This document shows, piece by piece, positions 7,669 to 15,274 of a stretch of DNA of 25,077 bases. The first letter of the stretch is position 1; each line of letters begins with the position of its first letter. The notes beneath the pieces are model-generated. The model searched no databases and was not told the origin of the DNA. It was given only the letters and a program-made list of their open reading frames with translations. A program made the translations under genes and the position numbers. This DNA is from a virus, in IMG/VR virus record IMGVR_UViG_3300028581_001775, positions 1 to 25,077 of that record; one strand, written 5' to 3'.

Positions 7669-7920
7669 TCAGGAAAAATTAAGTGTTGGTGGTATATAAT
7701 TTAAAATTACCACGACATCTTGTTCATTAACATGATTTTTCATACTATAACCATTAAATTTGTAATTACACCAACCGTTTTGTTTCAAATAATTAATCAA
7801 ACTAGATATATTATCTGGTTTTTTTGATAATTGAACTTTTAAACATTTTTCGTAATGATCATTTAAAATATTAATGATAGTAGACTCAATGTTTTTGAAC
7901 CTCAAAGAGGAGGGATTCAT
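7669..7920 (-). CDS. Small protein of unknown function
   Basis: An 83-residue protein, MNPSSLRFKNIESTIIN... with a predicted helical N-terminal half and a strand-rich end (WCNYKFNGYSM ... VVVILNYIPP). No family recognised. The ATG follows an A-rich leader (AAAAAATAAAAACTCATTT), and an exact promoter box lies 46 nt upstream. Its own promoter, together with that of the gene downstream, suggests it is not part of a long operon. Confidence 0.55.
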   Translation of the reverse strand: MNPSSLRFKNIESTIINILNDHYEKCLKVQLSKKPDNISSLINYLKQNGWCNYKFNGYSMKNHVNEQDVVVILNYIPPTLNFS

Positions 7921-7966
7921 AAATGAGTTTTTATTTTTTTAATTAATAATTAGGATTATTAACTAT

Positions 7967-7975
7967 TATATATTA
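7967..7975 (-). promoter_or_regulatory. TAATATATA promoter motif for the 83-residue gene
   Basis: Exact motif, context TTAATATATAATAG, 46 nt before the ATG at 7920. It lies in the 71-nt gap after the end of the fibre operon. Confidence 0.5.
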
Positions 7976-7991
7976 ATTTCTGTATATTGTT

Positions 7992-8357
7992 TTAATAAGT
8001 TAAAATATTACCATAGGATGTTCCATTACTATTTGTAGTATAAGCTAAATAGTATTTAGTTGCAGTGGTTGATAATGGTAAAAGAGTAGAAGCAACAGTA
8101 ATAAAACCAAGATCGGGTGGGAATGATCCAGAATATGTACCCAAATTATTATAATTTCCACCTATTAATGGGTTTGGATTTAAAGATAAATAAAAACCAT
8201 AAGCTGTTATTGAACTTCCACCATCTGATGTTATTTTAGCTGTTAAAGTTGGATTAACTGTATCTGGTAATAATGGAAGAGTTACAACTGTTGGCAATCC
8301 AGTTGATACTGATGTAGTAAATGTCAATACACTACCATAACTTGTTCGTTGTAACAC
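7992..8357 (-). CDS. Fibronectin-III-like repeat module, probably the displaced 3' end of the upstream fibre gene
   Basis: The frame opens at GTG 8357 and gives 121 residues. It starts with TSYGSVLTFTT, the usual end of a Bacteroidetes FN3-like repeat, then carries one full repeat: TVVTLPLLPDT, LTAKITSDGGSSITAYGFYLSLNPNP, GSYSGSF-like GTYSGSFPPDL, and KYYLAYTTNSNGTSYGNILTY. The upstream gene, overlapping by 26 nt in another frame, ends in the beginning of such a repeat (ATVTTDSISNISNNSGV). The two halves together read as a fibre tail from which the middle of one repeat was lost with a frame change. It may be a separately initiated protein, a frameshift product, or a remnant. No promoter of its own was seen. 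Confidence 0.6.
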   Translation of the reverse strand: MLQRTSYGSVLTFTTSVSTGLPTVVTLPLLPDTVNPTLTAKITSDGGSSITAYGFYLSLNPNPLIGGNYNNLGTYSGSFPPDLGFITVASTLLPLSTTATKYYLAYTTNSNGTSYGNILTY

Positions 8358-9546
8358 CGGAATTGTTAGATATGTTCGATATAGAATCTGTTGTAACAGT
8401 TGCTAATGTATATGTCGGTGGTGTTGGTGGTGCTGGTAAAACACTTGGAACAGAATTTGGCATATTTCCAGTGAATAAACTAACTAAATAACCATTTTCA
8501 AAAATACCATTTAACCACATACCATCATAAAAAAATCCGGATTTAAATGTTCCATTTAACCATAAACCACCATACCAATTACCATTTTTCCAAGTGGTGA
8601 ATTGGGTATAACTATTATCAATACTTGTATTAAAAACACCACCATACCAATCACCATAATTAAATAAACCTTTTTCAAAATGACCACCCCACCAAGTACC
8701 ATTGTTGAATACACCATTTTGCCAATGTGCCGTATGATGACAAAGACTTGGTATAGTATTTCCACTAACTTCTTTATATAATCCTGACATAAATTCACCT
8801 TTTTCGAATGCACCATTTACCCATGTTGATAAAGTACCATCATATGTTGTTCCACTATATGTTCCAAATCTAGCTTTTATATTTGTATCTATTTGATTAA
8901 ATGTTCCACCACTCCAAATACCTCTCCAAAAATCCCCACCATAAAAATTACCATTCCACCATTGATAATTATCAAATGTACCATTATAAAATTTTCCATT
9001 TAACCAATAAGAATTTTTAAAACTTCCATTGTAGAAAATTCCATTTTTCCATACAGAATTTTTAAATAAACCGTTATACCAATTTCCATTATACCAATAT
9101 GGACAACCAATATTTTCACTTAACGTTTCACCTGATGTTTTTCCTGATATATTTACATCATCATTTCCAAATATACCATTATACCATTGACCATTATACC
9201 ATTTACCGTTTAAAAACTGAGAATATTTTTTATCTTCTTCTATAACAACAAATCGTTTGGTTAATATCATTGGTTTATCTAATAAATATGAATACCAACG
9301 ACCATTTTTCCAAATACCATCATGGAAAATACCACCATACCATGTTCCATCTTCCCATTCACCACAAATCCATTCACCCATATACCATACTAAACCATAA
9401 TCATCCATTCCCAAAACAACATTTTTAATACTAGCATTTAATATCCAGTTGTATCTAACCTTTAATATTTCTATTGTTAGATCATCTGTTAATAATATGT
9501 TATTAACGTTATTTTCTATATTGATTATGTTAACTTTAAAAGCCAC
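8332..9546 (-). CDS. Fibre or baseplate-like protein with MORN-like W-x-N-G repeats
   Basis: A 404-residue protein starting at GTG 9546. Residues ~50-345 are a long array of aromatic-glycine repeats of the type GxWYNGxFxNGxW (for example WYNGQWYNGIF, WYNGNWYNGLFKNSVWKNGIF), which resemble MORN-type beta-hairpin repeats and would form an extended beta structure. The end (VPSVLPAPPTPPTYTLATVTTDSISN) is a proline-rich linker and the first strands of an FN3-like domain, then a stop after a probable frame change. It follows the 852-residue gene by 16 nt and shares its transcript. The repeats and position suggest a virion surface fibre or baseplate component; T4 has no obvious counterpart. The GTG is preceded by an A-rich leader (AAAAAATAATTTAATACT). 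Confidence 0.7.
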   Translation of the reverse strand: MAFKVNIINIENNVNNILLTDDLTIEILKVRYNWILNASIKNVVLGMDDYGLVWYMGEWICGEWEDGTWYGGIFHDGIWKNGRWYSYLLDKPMILTKRFVVIEEDKKYSQFLNGKWYNGQWYNGIFGNDDVNISGKTSGETLSENIGCPYWYNGNWYNGLFKNSVWKNGIFYNGSFKNSYWLNGKFYNGTFDNYQWWNGNFYGGDFWRGIWSGGTFNQIDTNIKARFGTYSGTTYDGTLSTWVNGAFEKGEFMSGLYKEVSGNTIPSLCHHTAHWQNGVFNNGTWWGGHFEKGLFNYGDWYGGVFNTSIDNSYTQFTTWKNGNWYGGLWLNGTFKSGFFYDGMWLNGIFENGYLVSLFTGNMPNSVPSVLPAPPTPPTYTLATVTTDSISNISNNSGVTTNKLW

Positions 9547-9562
9547 AGTATTAAATTATTTT

Positions 9563-12121
9563 TTAATTATAAGCTAGTGTCCAACCTTTACTAATTAAAT
9601 TGGTTCTAGCTGTTAATGAAGAATTTGTAACAGACGAATTACCCGTGCCACTTGTATCAATATCACCATTTATTTTACCATTTGTATCTAAAATATTAAA
9701 TAATACATCCACATTATTAACACTTAATGATGTTTCCAAACTATTATTTTTCAAATGTAAATCATTGAGGTAAATTAATCCATTAATATCTATTTCAGAT
9801 AACATGTTGTCATTCAAATTTAGAGTAATTAAATTTTTAAGTTTTGAAACATCAACTTTAAAAATAACATTATTGGCAGCGAAAACATAATATATGTATT
9901 GTAAATCACCCGAAAATGTAATAGTTAAAAATTGATCAGCCATATAAAGGTGTGTAATTCCGGTACGAACACCATTAAAACTTACTGTTTCTAAAGATGT
10001 ACCATCACCCCAATCAATTGTTAAGGTTGTTAAATTTGAACTAATTATATTCATTAAAAAATTCCCATTTGTCATTTTTGTTAAGAATTTAAATGAATCA
10101 TAAGATGTACTTCCGGTTGTCGAACCACTTGTCACACCAGTTAATAAATCATATGTTAATTGTAAATTTTCGTTTAATATAGGAATTGGAATTTTTGTGT
10201 GTTTATCTATTCCAATTTCTATTAATTCTATTGGTTTATAAATCAAATCTGGATCATAGGTAAATGTAATATTATTACCATTATTATATAAGTTTTCAGG
10301 ATTATATAATTCAAGAATGAATTTATTTTTATCATCTTGTGTTAATAATGCCGTTGTATATTTTGTAATATTTGGATCGTTTTCTATTATTCTAGAATAT
10401 GAATTACAAATTTCTTTTCTTATATTGTCAGGCCTTACTCTATACCAACTATTTTCATCGTTCTTATACACCGAATATAAAAGATCAGAAATTCCAGTTA
10501 AAGTATAAATTGTATCTATATTTGTTATTGTTAAACCGGAATTAGATTTATATGTTTCAATAGTAAAATATTCGTTTTGAACATAATCAACAATTAGAGT
10601 TTTATATGTTCCATTTAAATTTACAAAAGTATTCTTTTTGAAAAAATAAATATCCGATGGATTCGTTGGTGTTATTTTAATATATGTTCCTTTTGGATAA
10701 CTATTATAATATTCTGAACTTTGTGTATCTGTAACAAGAACTGTAAAACCGGTTGTAAAGTTTACTAAACTAGAATTTGGATAATTTGGAAATGAATAAG
10801 AACTATTAAAAACAGAATTGATATCTTTTAAATGTTCATATAGTTTATATTTGATATAATAATTTGATGTATTAAAACCTATATATGTTGTACCACCATC
10901 AAAAGAAAATTGTAATCCATCATAATCAAAATAATGATTATATTTATAATATTTAGGAATTAATTCCGTTCCACCAGATATTTCGAAATATTTCGAATAA
11001 TATGAATCTAATAATGTATCATTTAAATTTGAAGTAAATTGCAAATTTGTTATTGTATAAGTTCCACCACTTATATAATAATCATGTAGAACATTTGATG
11101 GAATTGGATCCTTTAATATTAAAGTTGGTGATGTTGTATTATCTTTAATTGCATATGTATAATAAACAAGATTAATATTAGAATTGGTTAATTCTATTTT
11201 TAAATAATCTCCATCTGTTGTTGAAGAATAAAAAGAACCATCTGTAACTATCAAAAATGTTTCCTTTATACCACCGGGCATTACTGTAATTCCGGTATAT
11301 ATGGTTGTATCTGAAATTGATGAACCATTATAAATTAAATCACTACCAACATTAATAGTATAAACCTGATTATCATGATATTTAATTTTGGCAACACTTG
11401 TTGATGGAATTGTGAAACCGGTATACAATGAATAATTTTCTGGGTTTATGTGTCTTGCAACATCATAATCTGTAAAAATTAATTTTGGAACAGGTGTTAC
11501 AGCATTAATATCATAACTAAAGAAATGTTTGATTATATAGGTATGACCCAACATATATTCAGCTAAAGTCCCAGATATTGGGAAATAATCACCACTATTT
11601 TTTAGATGATATTGATTGTGTTTATTATCACCCAATTTAACATAACCTTTGTATCTAAATGTATTTCCACTATCAGCGAGTTGTGATGATCTGATTAAAA
11701 AACCTCTTTGATCAACCTTATATAAATCATTTTGAGTTTTATCATTTTGATTTACAAGTAAAATTTTATGATTTGTTTTTAAATTGACATTATCTATTTT
11801 ATAAAACCTTTGTGTCAAATCTAAATTGGATGTACTACAAACATCAACGGTATCCATATTTACCATAAAATTATTTATAATATCAAATTCGTTGTACATG
11901 TCGTAAATACACCATGTTTTCCCAACCATTGAGTTTTTATTATAAATATCAGTTAAAGTATTTACATATTGATAAGTAATACCAGATAAACATTTTTTAT
12001 ATTTAAAATAATTATCAGGAACGTAAGTGACCCCACTCCAATATGTGTCCAATCTTTCAATTCTCGTCCAAGTTGTACCTGTCAGAACCCAATCATATTT
12101 GAGATTCCATAAATCTTCCAT
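9563..12121 (-). CDS. Large structural protein with PKD-like and leucine-rich C-terminal region
   Basis: An 852-residue protein, first gene of the minus-strand fibre operon. The N-terminus (MEDLWNLKYDWVLTGTTWTRIERLDTYWSG) is tryptophan-rich; the central region has many Y/N/T/G-rich strands (for example FTIPSTSVAKIKYHDN, LQFSFDGGTTYIGF) as in tail-associated beta proteins. The last ~150 residues include a PKD-like signature TIDWGDGTS followed by leucine-rich repeats (KLKNLITLNLNDNMLSEIDINGLIYLNDLHLKNNSL). Such PKD/LRR modules commonly mediate surface binding. No signal peptide. An exact promoter box is 25 nt upstream. I call it a baseplate or tail-fibre component by composition and by the next gene; no T4 homologue is recognised. 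Confidence 0.7.
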   Translation of the reverse strand: MEDLWNLKYDWVLTGTTWTRIERLDTYWSGVTYVPDNYFKYKKCLSGITYQYVNTLTDIYNKNSMVGKTWCIYDMYNEFDIINNFMVNMDTVDVCSTSNLDLTQRFYKIDNVNLKTNHKILLVNQNDKTQNDLYKVDQRGFLIRSSQLADSGNTFRYKGYVKLGDNKHNQYHLKNSGDYFPISGTLAEYMLGHTYIIKHFFSYDINAVTPVPKLIFTDYDVARHINPENYSLYTGFTIPSTSVAKIKYHDNQVYTINVGSDLIYNGSSISDTTIYTGITVMPGGIKETFLIVTDGSFYSSTTDGDYLKIELTNSNINLVYYTYAIKDNTTSPTLILKDPIPSNVLHDYYISGGTYTITNLQFTSNLNDTLLDSYYSKYFEISGGTELIPKYYKYNHYFDYDGLQFSFDGGTTYIGFNTSNYYIKYKLYEHLKDINSVFNSSYSFPNYPNSSLVNFTTGFTVLVTDTQSSEYYNSYPKGTYIKITPTNPSDIYFFKKNTFVNLNGTYKTLIVDYVQNEYFTIETYKSNSGLTITNIDTIYTLTGISDLLYSVYKNDENSWYRVRPDNIRKEICNSYSRIIENDPNITKYTTALLTQDDKNKFILELYNPENLYNNGNNITFTYDPDLIYKPIELIEIGIDKHTKIPIPILNENLQLTYDLLTGVTSGSTTGSTSYDSFKFLTKMTNGNFLMNIISSNLTTLTIDWGDGTSLETVSFNGVRTGITHLYMADQFLTITFSGDLQYIYYVFAANNVIFKVDVSKLKNLITLNLNDNMLSEIDINGLIYLNDLHLKNNSLETSLSVNNVDVLFNILDTNGKINGDIDTSGTGNSSVTNSSLTARTNLISKGWTLAYN

Positions 12122-12146
12122 TCAGATTATTTGATTAGTTTTCTGT

Positions 12147-12155
12147 TATATATTA
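12147..12155 (-). promoter_or_regulatory. TAATATATA promoter motif for the fibre operon
   Basis: Exact motif, context TTTTAATATATAACAG, 25 nt before the ATG at 12121. Confidence 0.6.
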
Positions 12156-12180
12156 AAATAGTGTACTCTCTTTTTAAAAA

Positions 12181-12198
12181 TTCATTTTTATAAATGAA
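12181..12198. other. Small hairpin between two divergent promoters
   Basis: TTCATTT TTAT AAATGAA, a 7-bp perfect inverted repeat roughly midway between the minus-strand box at 12147 and the plus-strand box at 12242. It could be an operator or structural; no U-run supports termination. Confidence 0.3.
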
Positions 12199-12241
12199 CG
12201 TTGTATTTTGACGAACTAACGATAAAAATCATTTCAAAATT

Positions 12242-12250
12242 TAATATATA
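12242..12250 (+). promoter_or_regulatory. TAATATATA promoter motif for the M16 peptidase gene
   Basis: Exact motif in TTTAATATATAAAAAAG, 52 nt before the ATG at 12303. Confidence 0.55.
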
Positions 12251-12302
12251 AAAAAGTGAAATTGTACCCTAACAAAAGAACTATAAAAAATGAGAATTTA
12301 TC

Positions 12303-13412
12303 ATGATAGAAAATGTCTTAAATCAGAACGAACTGTCTGGATTTTATATAGTATACAATAATGTAGTTGCAAATGAAACAGACGGCACTTATGGTTTATC
12401 ACATCTAATAGAACATTTAATATGTAAAAATCTAAAAGATGAATTTGTAGAAAAATTAGAGAATAATGGAATAATCTGGAATGCTTATACAACTCCAAAC
12501 AATATAGTTTTTTATATCAGAGGATTAGATGATTATGTTTTCAAATTTAAAGACGAATTTTATAATATTGTATCTAATTTTGATGTAACGGAACAAAGTT
12601 TACAATCAGAAAAAAAGATTGTATTGGATGAATATACTGATTTATTTAACCGTTATAATAAAAACCACTATTTAAATTTATACAGAAAATTATTTAATAA
12701 TTACAACTCAATAGGAAGAAGATCCGACATTGAAAATATTACTTTGGATAAATGTTATTCACATTATCACAATTATTACAATAATCCTTATAAGATAATA
12801 TACATATCGAAAAAATATCAACATGAAACAGATATTAAATTTGGTGGTAATGATATAATTAAGGGATTTAATTATATACCAAATAATAATGCGTATACTT
12901 TAGAAAGTCCAATTTCATCTAAAAATAAATCATCTGTGATCTATATTTCACCGGTTGTTAATGATGATTTTGATAAAATAATATTTATCAACTATCTATT
13001 ATCTGGTGGCTTAAAATCACCATTATATAAGAATTTAAGGGAAAAAGAAAATTTAACATATTATATCAATTGTAGAATAGATAGACTTCAAAATACAGGA
13101 ATCGTTTTAATATCAACAGAAACGAATGATTATAATATAGAAAAATTACACGAAACTGTGGTAAACGTTTTTAATGACAGAAGTTATTTGAACAAAGAAA
13201 AGTTTAATACCATAAAAAACTTCATTAAGATAAATAATCTAAAATCAAATATTAATCTACAAGATAATGAAGATAAATTTATTTTACCACAAAATTGGCT
13301 TATTGAAAATACCATTGATTCAATAACATATGATGATATTGTGGAAACATTTGATAAATATTTCAACATTGAAAAATTTTATAAAAGTGTCGATAAGACT
13401 GAATTTTATTAA
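12303..13412 (+). CDS. M16-family (pitrilysin-like) zinc metallopeptidase
   Basis: A 369-residue protein with the inverted zinc motif HxxEH at H34-L-I-E37-H38 in GLSHLIEHLICK, and the distal glutamate expected ~70-77 residues later (E110 in SEKKIVLDEYTD, the equivalent of the family's ER-xVxxE segment). The C-terminal half has the family's second signature, LREKENLTYYINCRIDRLQNTGIVLISTET (residues ~245-275). M16 enzymes are clamshell proteases, often of two such halves; this copy is near the short end (families are usually over 400 residues) and its N-terminal strand before HxxEH is short. All visible catalytic residues are intact. No signal peptide, so it should act in the host cytoplasm or in the virion. 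It has its own promoter box. Its substrate is unknown. Confidence 0.85.
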   Translation: MIENVLNQNELSGFYIVYNNVVANETDGTYGLSHLIEHLICKNLKDEFVEKLENNGIIWNAYTTPNNIVFYIRGLDDYVFKFKDEFYNIVSNFDVTEQSLQSEKKIVLDEYTDLFNRYNKNHYLNLYRKLFNNYNSIGRRSDIENITLDKCYSHYHNYYNNPYKIIYISKKYQHETDIKFGGNDIIKGFNYIPNNNAYTLESPISSKNKSSVIYISPVVNDDFDKIIFINYLLSGGLKSPLYKNLREKENLTYYINCRIDRLQNTGIVLISTETNDYNIEKLHETVVNVFNDRSYLNKEKFNTIKNFIKINNLKSNINLQDNEDKFILPQNWLIENTIDSITYDDIVETFDKYFNIEKFYKSVDKTEFY

Positions 13413-13431
13413 ACTTTCCGGTGTTTTGTCA

Positions 13432-13440
13432 TATATATTA
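13432..13440 (-). promoter_or_regulatory. Orphan TAATATATA motif pointing into the 3' end of the M16 gene
   Basis: Exact motif on the minus strand, 20 nt beyond the stop of the M16 gene with no minus-strand gene below it. It would give RNA antisense to the peptidase gene, or it is a chance copy in AT-rich DNA. Confidence 0.25.
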
Positions 13441-13475
13441 TATGAATCAGTTTTCAAAAAACGGTTTTTTTTATT

Positions 13476-13484
13476 TAATATATA
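13476..13484 (+). promoter_or_regulatory. TAATATATA promoter motif for the IF-3 operon
   Basis: Exact motif in TTTAATATATAAATTTG, 87 nt before the ATG at 13572; the leader is longer than for most units in the window. Confidence 0.55.
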
Positions 13485-13571
13485 AATTTGATTTTTTATA
13501 GGCTTTTTTAGTATTTTTAGGCAATGATTTGGAATACATATTGATAATTTAAAAAAATAAAAATTAGTATT

Positions 13572-13733
13572 ATGTCAGAACAACAAGAACAAAAAATATC
13601 TGTAGTTTTAAAGAACTTCATAGAAGAAATTTCCAAAGATTTCAATTTAAATGAAGATCAAAAAAAAGAGTTAAAAAGAATAGCAATTGAAGATACAAAC
13701 AAATTATACAACTACAGTCTTGAACTCCAATAA
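13572..13733 (+). CDS. 53-residue acidic helical protein, first gene of the IF-3 operon
   Basis: ATG at 13572 after an AAAAAATAAAAATTAGTATT leader; the stop TAA is at 13731-13733. The protein (MSEQQEQKISVVLKNF ... KLYNYSLELQ) is charged and predicted almost wholly helical. I do not recognise it. It ends 53 nt before the IF-3 start and shares its promoter. The matching A-rich leader and operon position make it a credible gene despite its size. Confidence 0.6.
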   Translation: MSEQQEQKISVVLKNFIEEISKDFNLNEDQKKELKRIAIEDTNKLYNYSLELQ

Positions 13734-13740
13734 TTTTTTT

Positions 13741-13797
13741 ATGAAGAAATTTATTTATACATTTGTTAATCCCGAGGAATCTAAAAATGGGATATAA
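13741..13797 (+). CDS. Possible 18-residue leader peptide overlapping the IF-3 start
   Basis: ATG at 13741 opens MKKFIYTFVNPEESKNGI and stops with TAA at 13795-13797, just inside the IF-3 gene in another frame. Its codons contain the GAGGAA that lies ~8 nt before the IF-3 ATG. This would couple IF-3 translation to the leader. It is small and could be chance. Confidence 0.3.
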   Translation: MKKFIYTFVNPEESKNGI

Positions 13798-14341
13798 AAA
13801 CAATTTTTCAATGAACAACAGAAACAACGAAAAGACAGAAAGAATAAACAATCAGATTAATTCTCAAACTATTAGACTTGTTTTTACCGATGGAACACCA
13901 TCTTATGTAACCCCTTTAAGGGATGCTATATTATTATCCAGAGAAAAGGGTTTAGATTTAATTGAAATATCTAAAAACGGTGATCAATCCGTTTGTAAAC
14001 TAATGGATTACAACAAGTTTTTATACGAAAAGAAACAAAAAGAGAAAGAAAATCAGAAAAACAATAAGAAATGTAAATTAAAAGAAATCCGTATGACATA
14101 TAATACGGGTGATCACGATTTCAATTTCAAATTGAATCACGCTATTAACTTCTTAAAAGATGGTGATAAAGTTAAAGTTTTCATCTTTTTTGCTGGTCGT
14201 GAAATCAATTTCAAATCACAAGGGGAACTTCTACTTCTCAAATTTATAGACAATCTAAAAGAATTAGGTAAGGTAGAAAACATGCCAAAATTAGATGGTA
14301 ACAGATTGTGGGTTATATTGTCACCAAAGAAAGCTATATAA
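13787..14341 (+). CDS. infC: Translation initiation factor IF-3, phage-encoded
   Basis: A complete two-domain IF-3. From ATG 13787 it has 184 residues; the N-domain carries RINNQINSQTIRLVFTDGTPSYVTPLRDAILLSREKGLDLIEIS and VCKLMDYNKFLYEKKQKEKE (residues ~19-88), the lysine-rich linker follows, and the C-domain has LKEIRMTYNTGDHDFNFKLNHAINFLKDGDKVKVFIFFAGREI (98-140) and a terminal LWVILSPKK. IF-3 binds the 30S subunit, prevents 50S joining and proofreads start codon and initiator tRNA. The frame can be extended to a TTG at 13763, but the ATG preceded by GAGGA fits better, a rare Shine-Dalgarno-like site in this window. It lies between a 53-residue protein and an unknown gene. A phage copy could redirect ribosomes to phage messages. 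Confidence 0.95.
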   Translation: MGYKNNFSMNNRNNEKTERINNQINSQTIRLVFTDGTPSYVTPLRDAILLSREKGLDLIEISKNGDQSVCKLMDYNKFLYEKKQKEKENQKNNKKCKLKEIRMTYNTGDHDFNFKLNHAINFLKDGDKVKVFIFFAGREINFKSQGELLLLKFIDNLKELGKVENMPKLDGNRLWVILSPKKAI

Positions 14342-14398
14342 TATTTTTTTTATCCGATAAGTATTCATACCTTTGTCGAAACATTAAAACCATAAACC

Positions 14399-14884
14399 AT
14401 GAGAAATAATTGGATATTACGTTTAAAAGTCCACTTCAGAAGTTGGAAACGAAAAACTTGGAGAAAACTTGAACCATTAGATGTTCTAAATCCCAAACAA
14501 CAACTTGCATTGGACATCTTCAAAATCGCTTTAAAAGATGATAACAATATTCTTTACCTTAATAACAAAAAGGCATTGACATCGGAAAAAATGTATATTG
14601 TTAGTAAGGAATATGTTACAAACAATGAAGTCAGGACATTTATTATGTTGGAATCAACATTGGATGGTCCGGGAATTATCGTTATCGTTAACCACGAATA
14701 CAAATATGATATTGATCTTCCACAAAGAACTGCCAAAAAAATGATTGAAATGTTCGAAGATGCTGTTTCAAGAGAAAGAGCCAAAATGGAAAAAGAAATT
14801 ATGGGAAATATCACAAGTAGTCTCGAAATCGTCCTTGGAAAATTCAAAGAGAAAATGTTGGATAGTAAAGTTAATCCACGTTAA
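14399..14884 (+). CDS. Unknown protein downstream of IF-3
   Basis: A 161-residue protein with a basic, tryptophan-containing N-terminus (MRNNWILRLKVHFRSWKRKTWRK), a central strand-rich part (KMYIVSKEYVTNNEVRTFIMLES ... GIIVIVNHEYKYDI) and a C-terminal amphipathic helix (MIEMFEDAVSRERAKMEKEI). No family recognised, no signal peptide. It is the third gene of the IF-3 operon, 57 nt after infC, without a promoter of its own. The basic N-terminus could bind RNA or DNA, but that is speculation. The 3' end overlaps the convergent gene by 14 nt; the terminator lies 47 nt beyond. Confidence 0.65.
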   Translation: MRNNWILRLKVHFRSWKRKTWRKLEPLDVLNPKQQLALDIFKIALKDDNNILYLNNKKALTSEKMYIVSKEYVTNNEVRTFIMLESTLDGPGIIVIVNHEYKYDIDLPQRTAKKMIEMFEDAVSRERAKMEKEIMGNITSSLEIVLGKFKEKMLDSKVNPR

Positions 14885-15245
14885 TGACTCTGTTGTAAAC
14901 GTTAGAATTACTAGCTACTTTTATATAATAGAAACCCGGTGATATATTTTTACTAAATGTTACCGGGTTTTTTATATCATTTTCTATAATTTTCCTACCA
15001 AAGATGTCAAACAAATATATTTTATAATCACCCTTTATATTTAAATCATTCGATTTTACAGAAATATCAATTTTACCAGAACTAATCATATAATAAATAG
15101 ATATGTTACAATCATTGGTATCAATTGACAACCATTTTTCACAATCGAAAAATTTTACATAAGTATATGGCACTGTTGATTCTGATTTTGTCGGTTGTAT
15201 AAAACCGAAAATTAAGATGATAATTAATAGTAATATTTTCTTCAT
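14871..15245 (-). CDS. Secreted protein with T9SS-type C-terminal sorting-like domain
   Basis: A 124-residue protein with a clear signal peptide (MKKILLLIIILIFGFIQPTKS, residues 1-21) and a C-terminal module (residues ~72-124: YKIYLFDIFGRKIIENDI ... KNISPGFYYIKVASNS ... RVINVD) matching the Bacteroidetes type A sorting domain pattern, D-x-x-G-R-x-V ... L-x-x-G-x-Y-x-x-K-V. Such domains direct Sec-exported proteins through the type IX system to the surface. Between them is a short cysteine-containing part (FFDCEKWLSIDTNDC). A phage gene made of little more than signal and sorting domain is unusual; it might titrate or block the secretion channel, or coat the infected cell. It has its own promoter box 20 nt upstream. 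The family assignment is by pattern only. Confidence 0.7.
   Translation of the reverse strand: MKKILLLIIILIFGFIQPTKSESTVPYTYVKFFDCEKWLSIDTNDCNISIYYMISSGKIDISVKSNDLNIKGDYKIYLFDIFGRKIIENDIKNPVTFSKNISPGFYYIKVASNSNVYNRVINVD
14932..14973 (+). terminator. Intrinsic terminator of the IF-3 operon, inside a convergent coding sequence
   Basis: AAACCCGGT / ACCGGGTTT (9-bp perfect stem, 21-nt loop) followed by TTT. It is 47 nt after the stop at 14884 and lies wholly within the coding part of the minus-strand gene 14871-15245, which must keep both functions. Confidence 0.75.
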
Positions 15246-15265
15246 TAAAATTTATTGTTTTTGAA

Positions 15266-15274
15266 TATATATTA
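15266..15274 (-). promoter_or_regulatory. TAATATATA promoter motif for the sorting-domain gene
   Basis: Exact motif 20 nt before the ATG at 15245. Its first TAA is the stop codon of the RNase H gene upstream. Confidence 0.6.

Noticed and set aside
12291-12362. Short ORF starting ATG AGA ATT TAT just before the M16 gene, in another frame
   Set aside because: 23 codons without any match to the N-terminal strand of M16 peptidases; not enough to claim a frameshift or leader peptide.
14554-14847. 97-residue minus-strand frame with apparent hydrophobic segments
   Set aside because: It lies wholly opposite a gene in the IF-3 operon, has no leader of the common type, and its hydrophobicity is explained by the antisense of A-rich codons.
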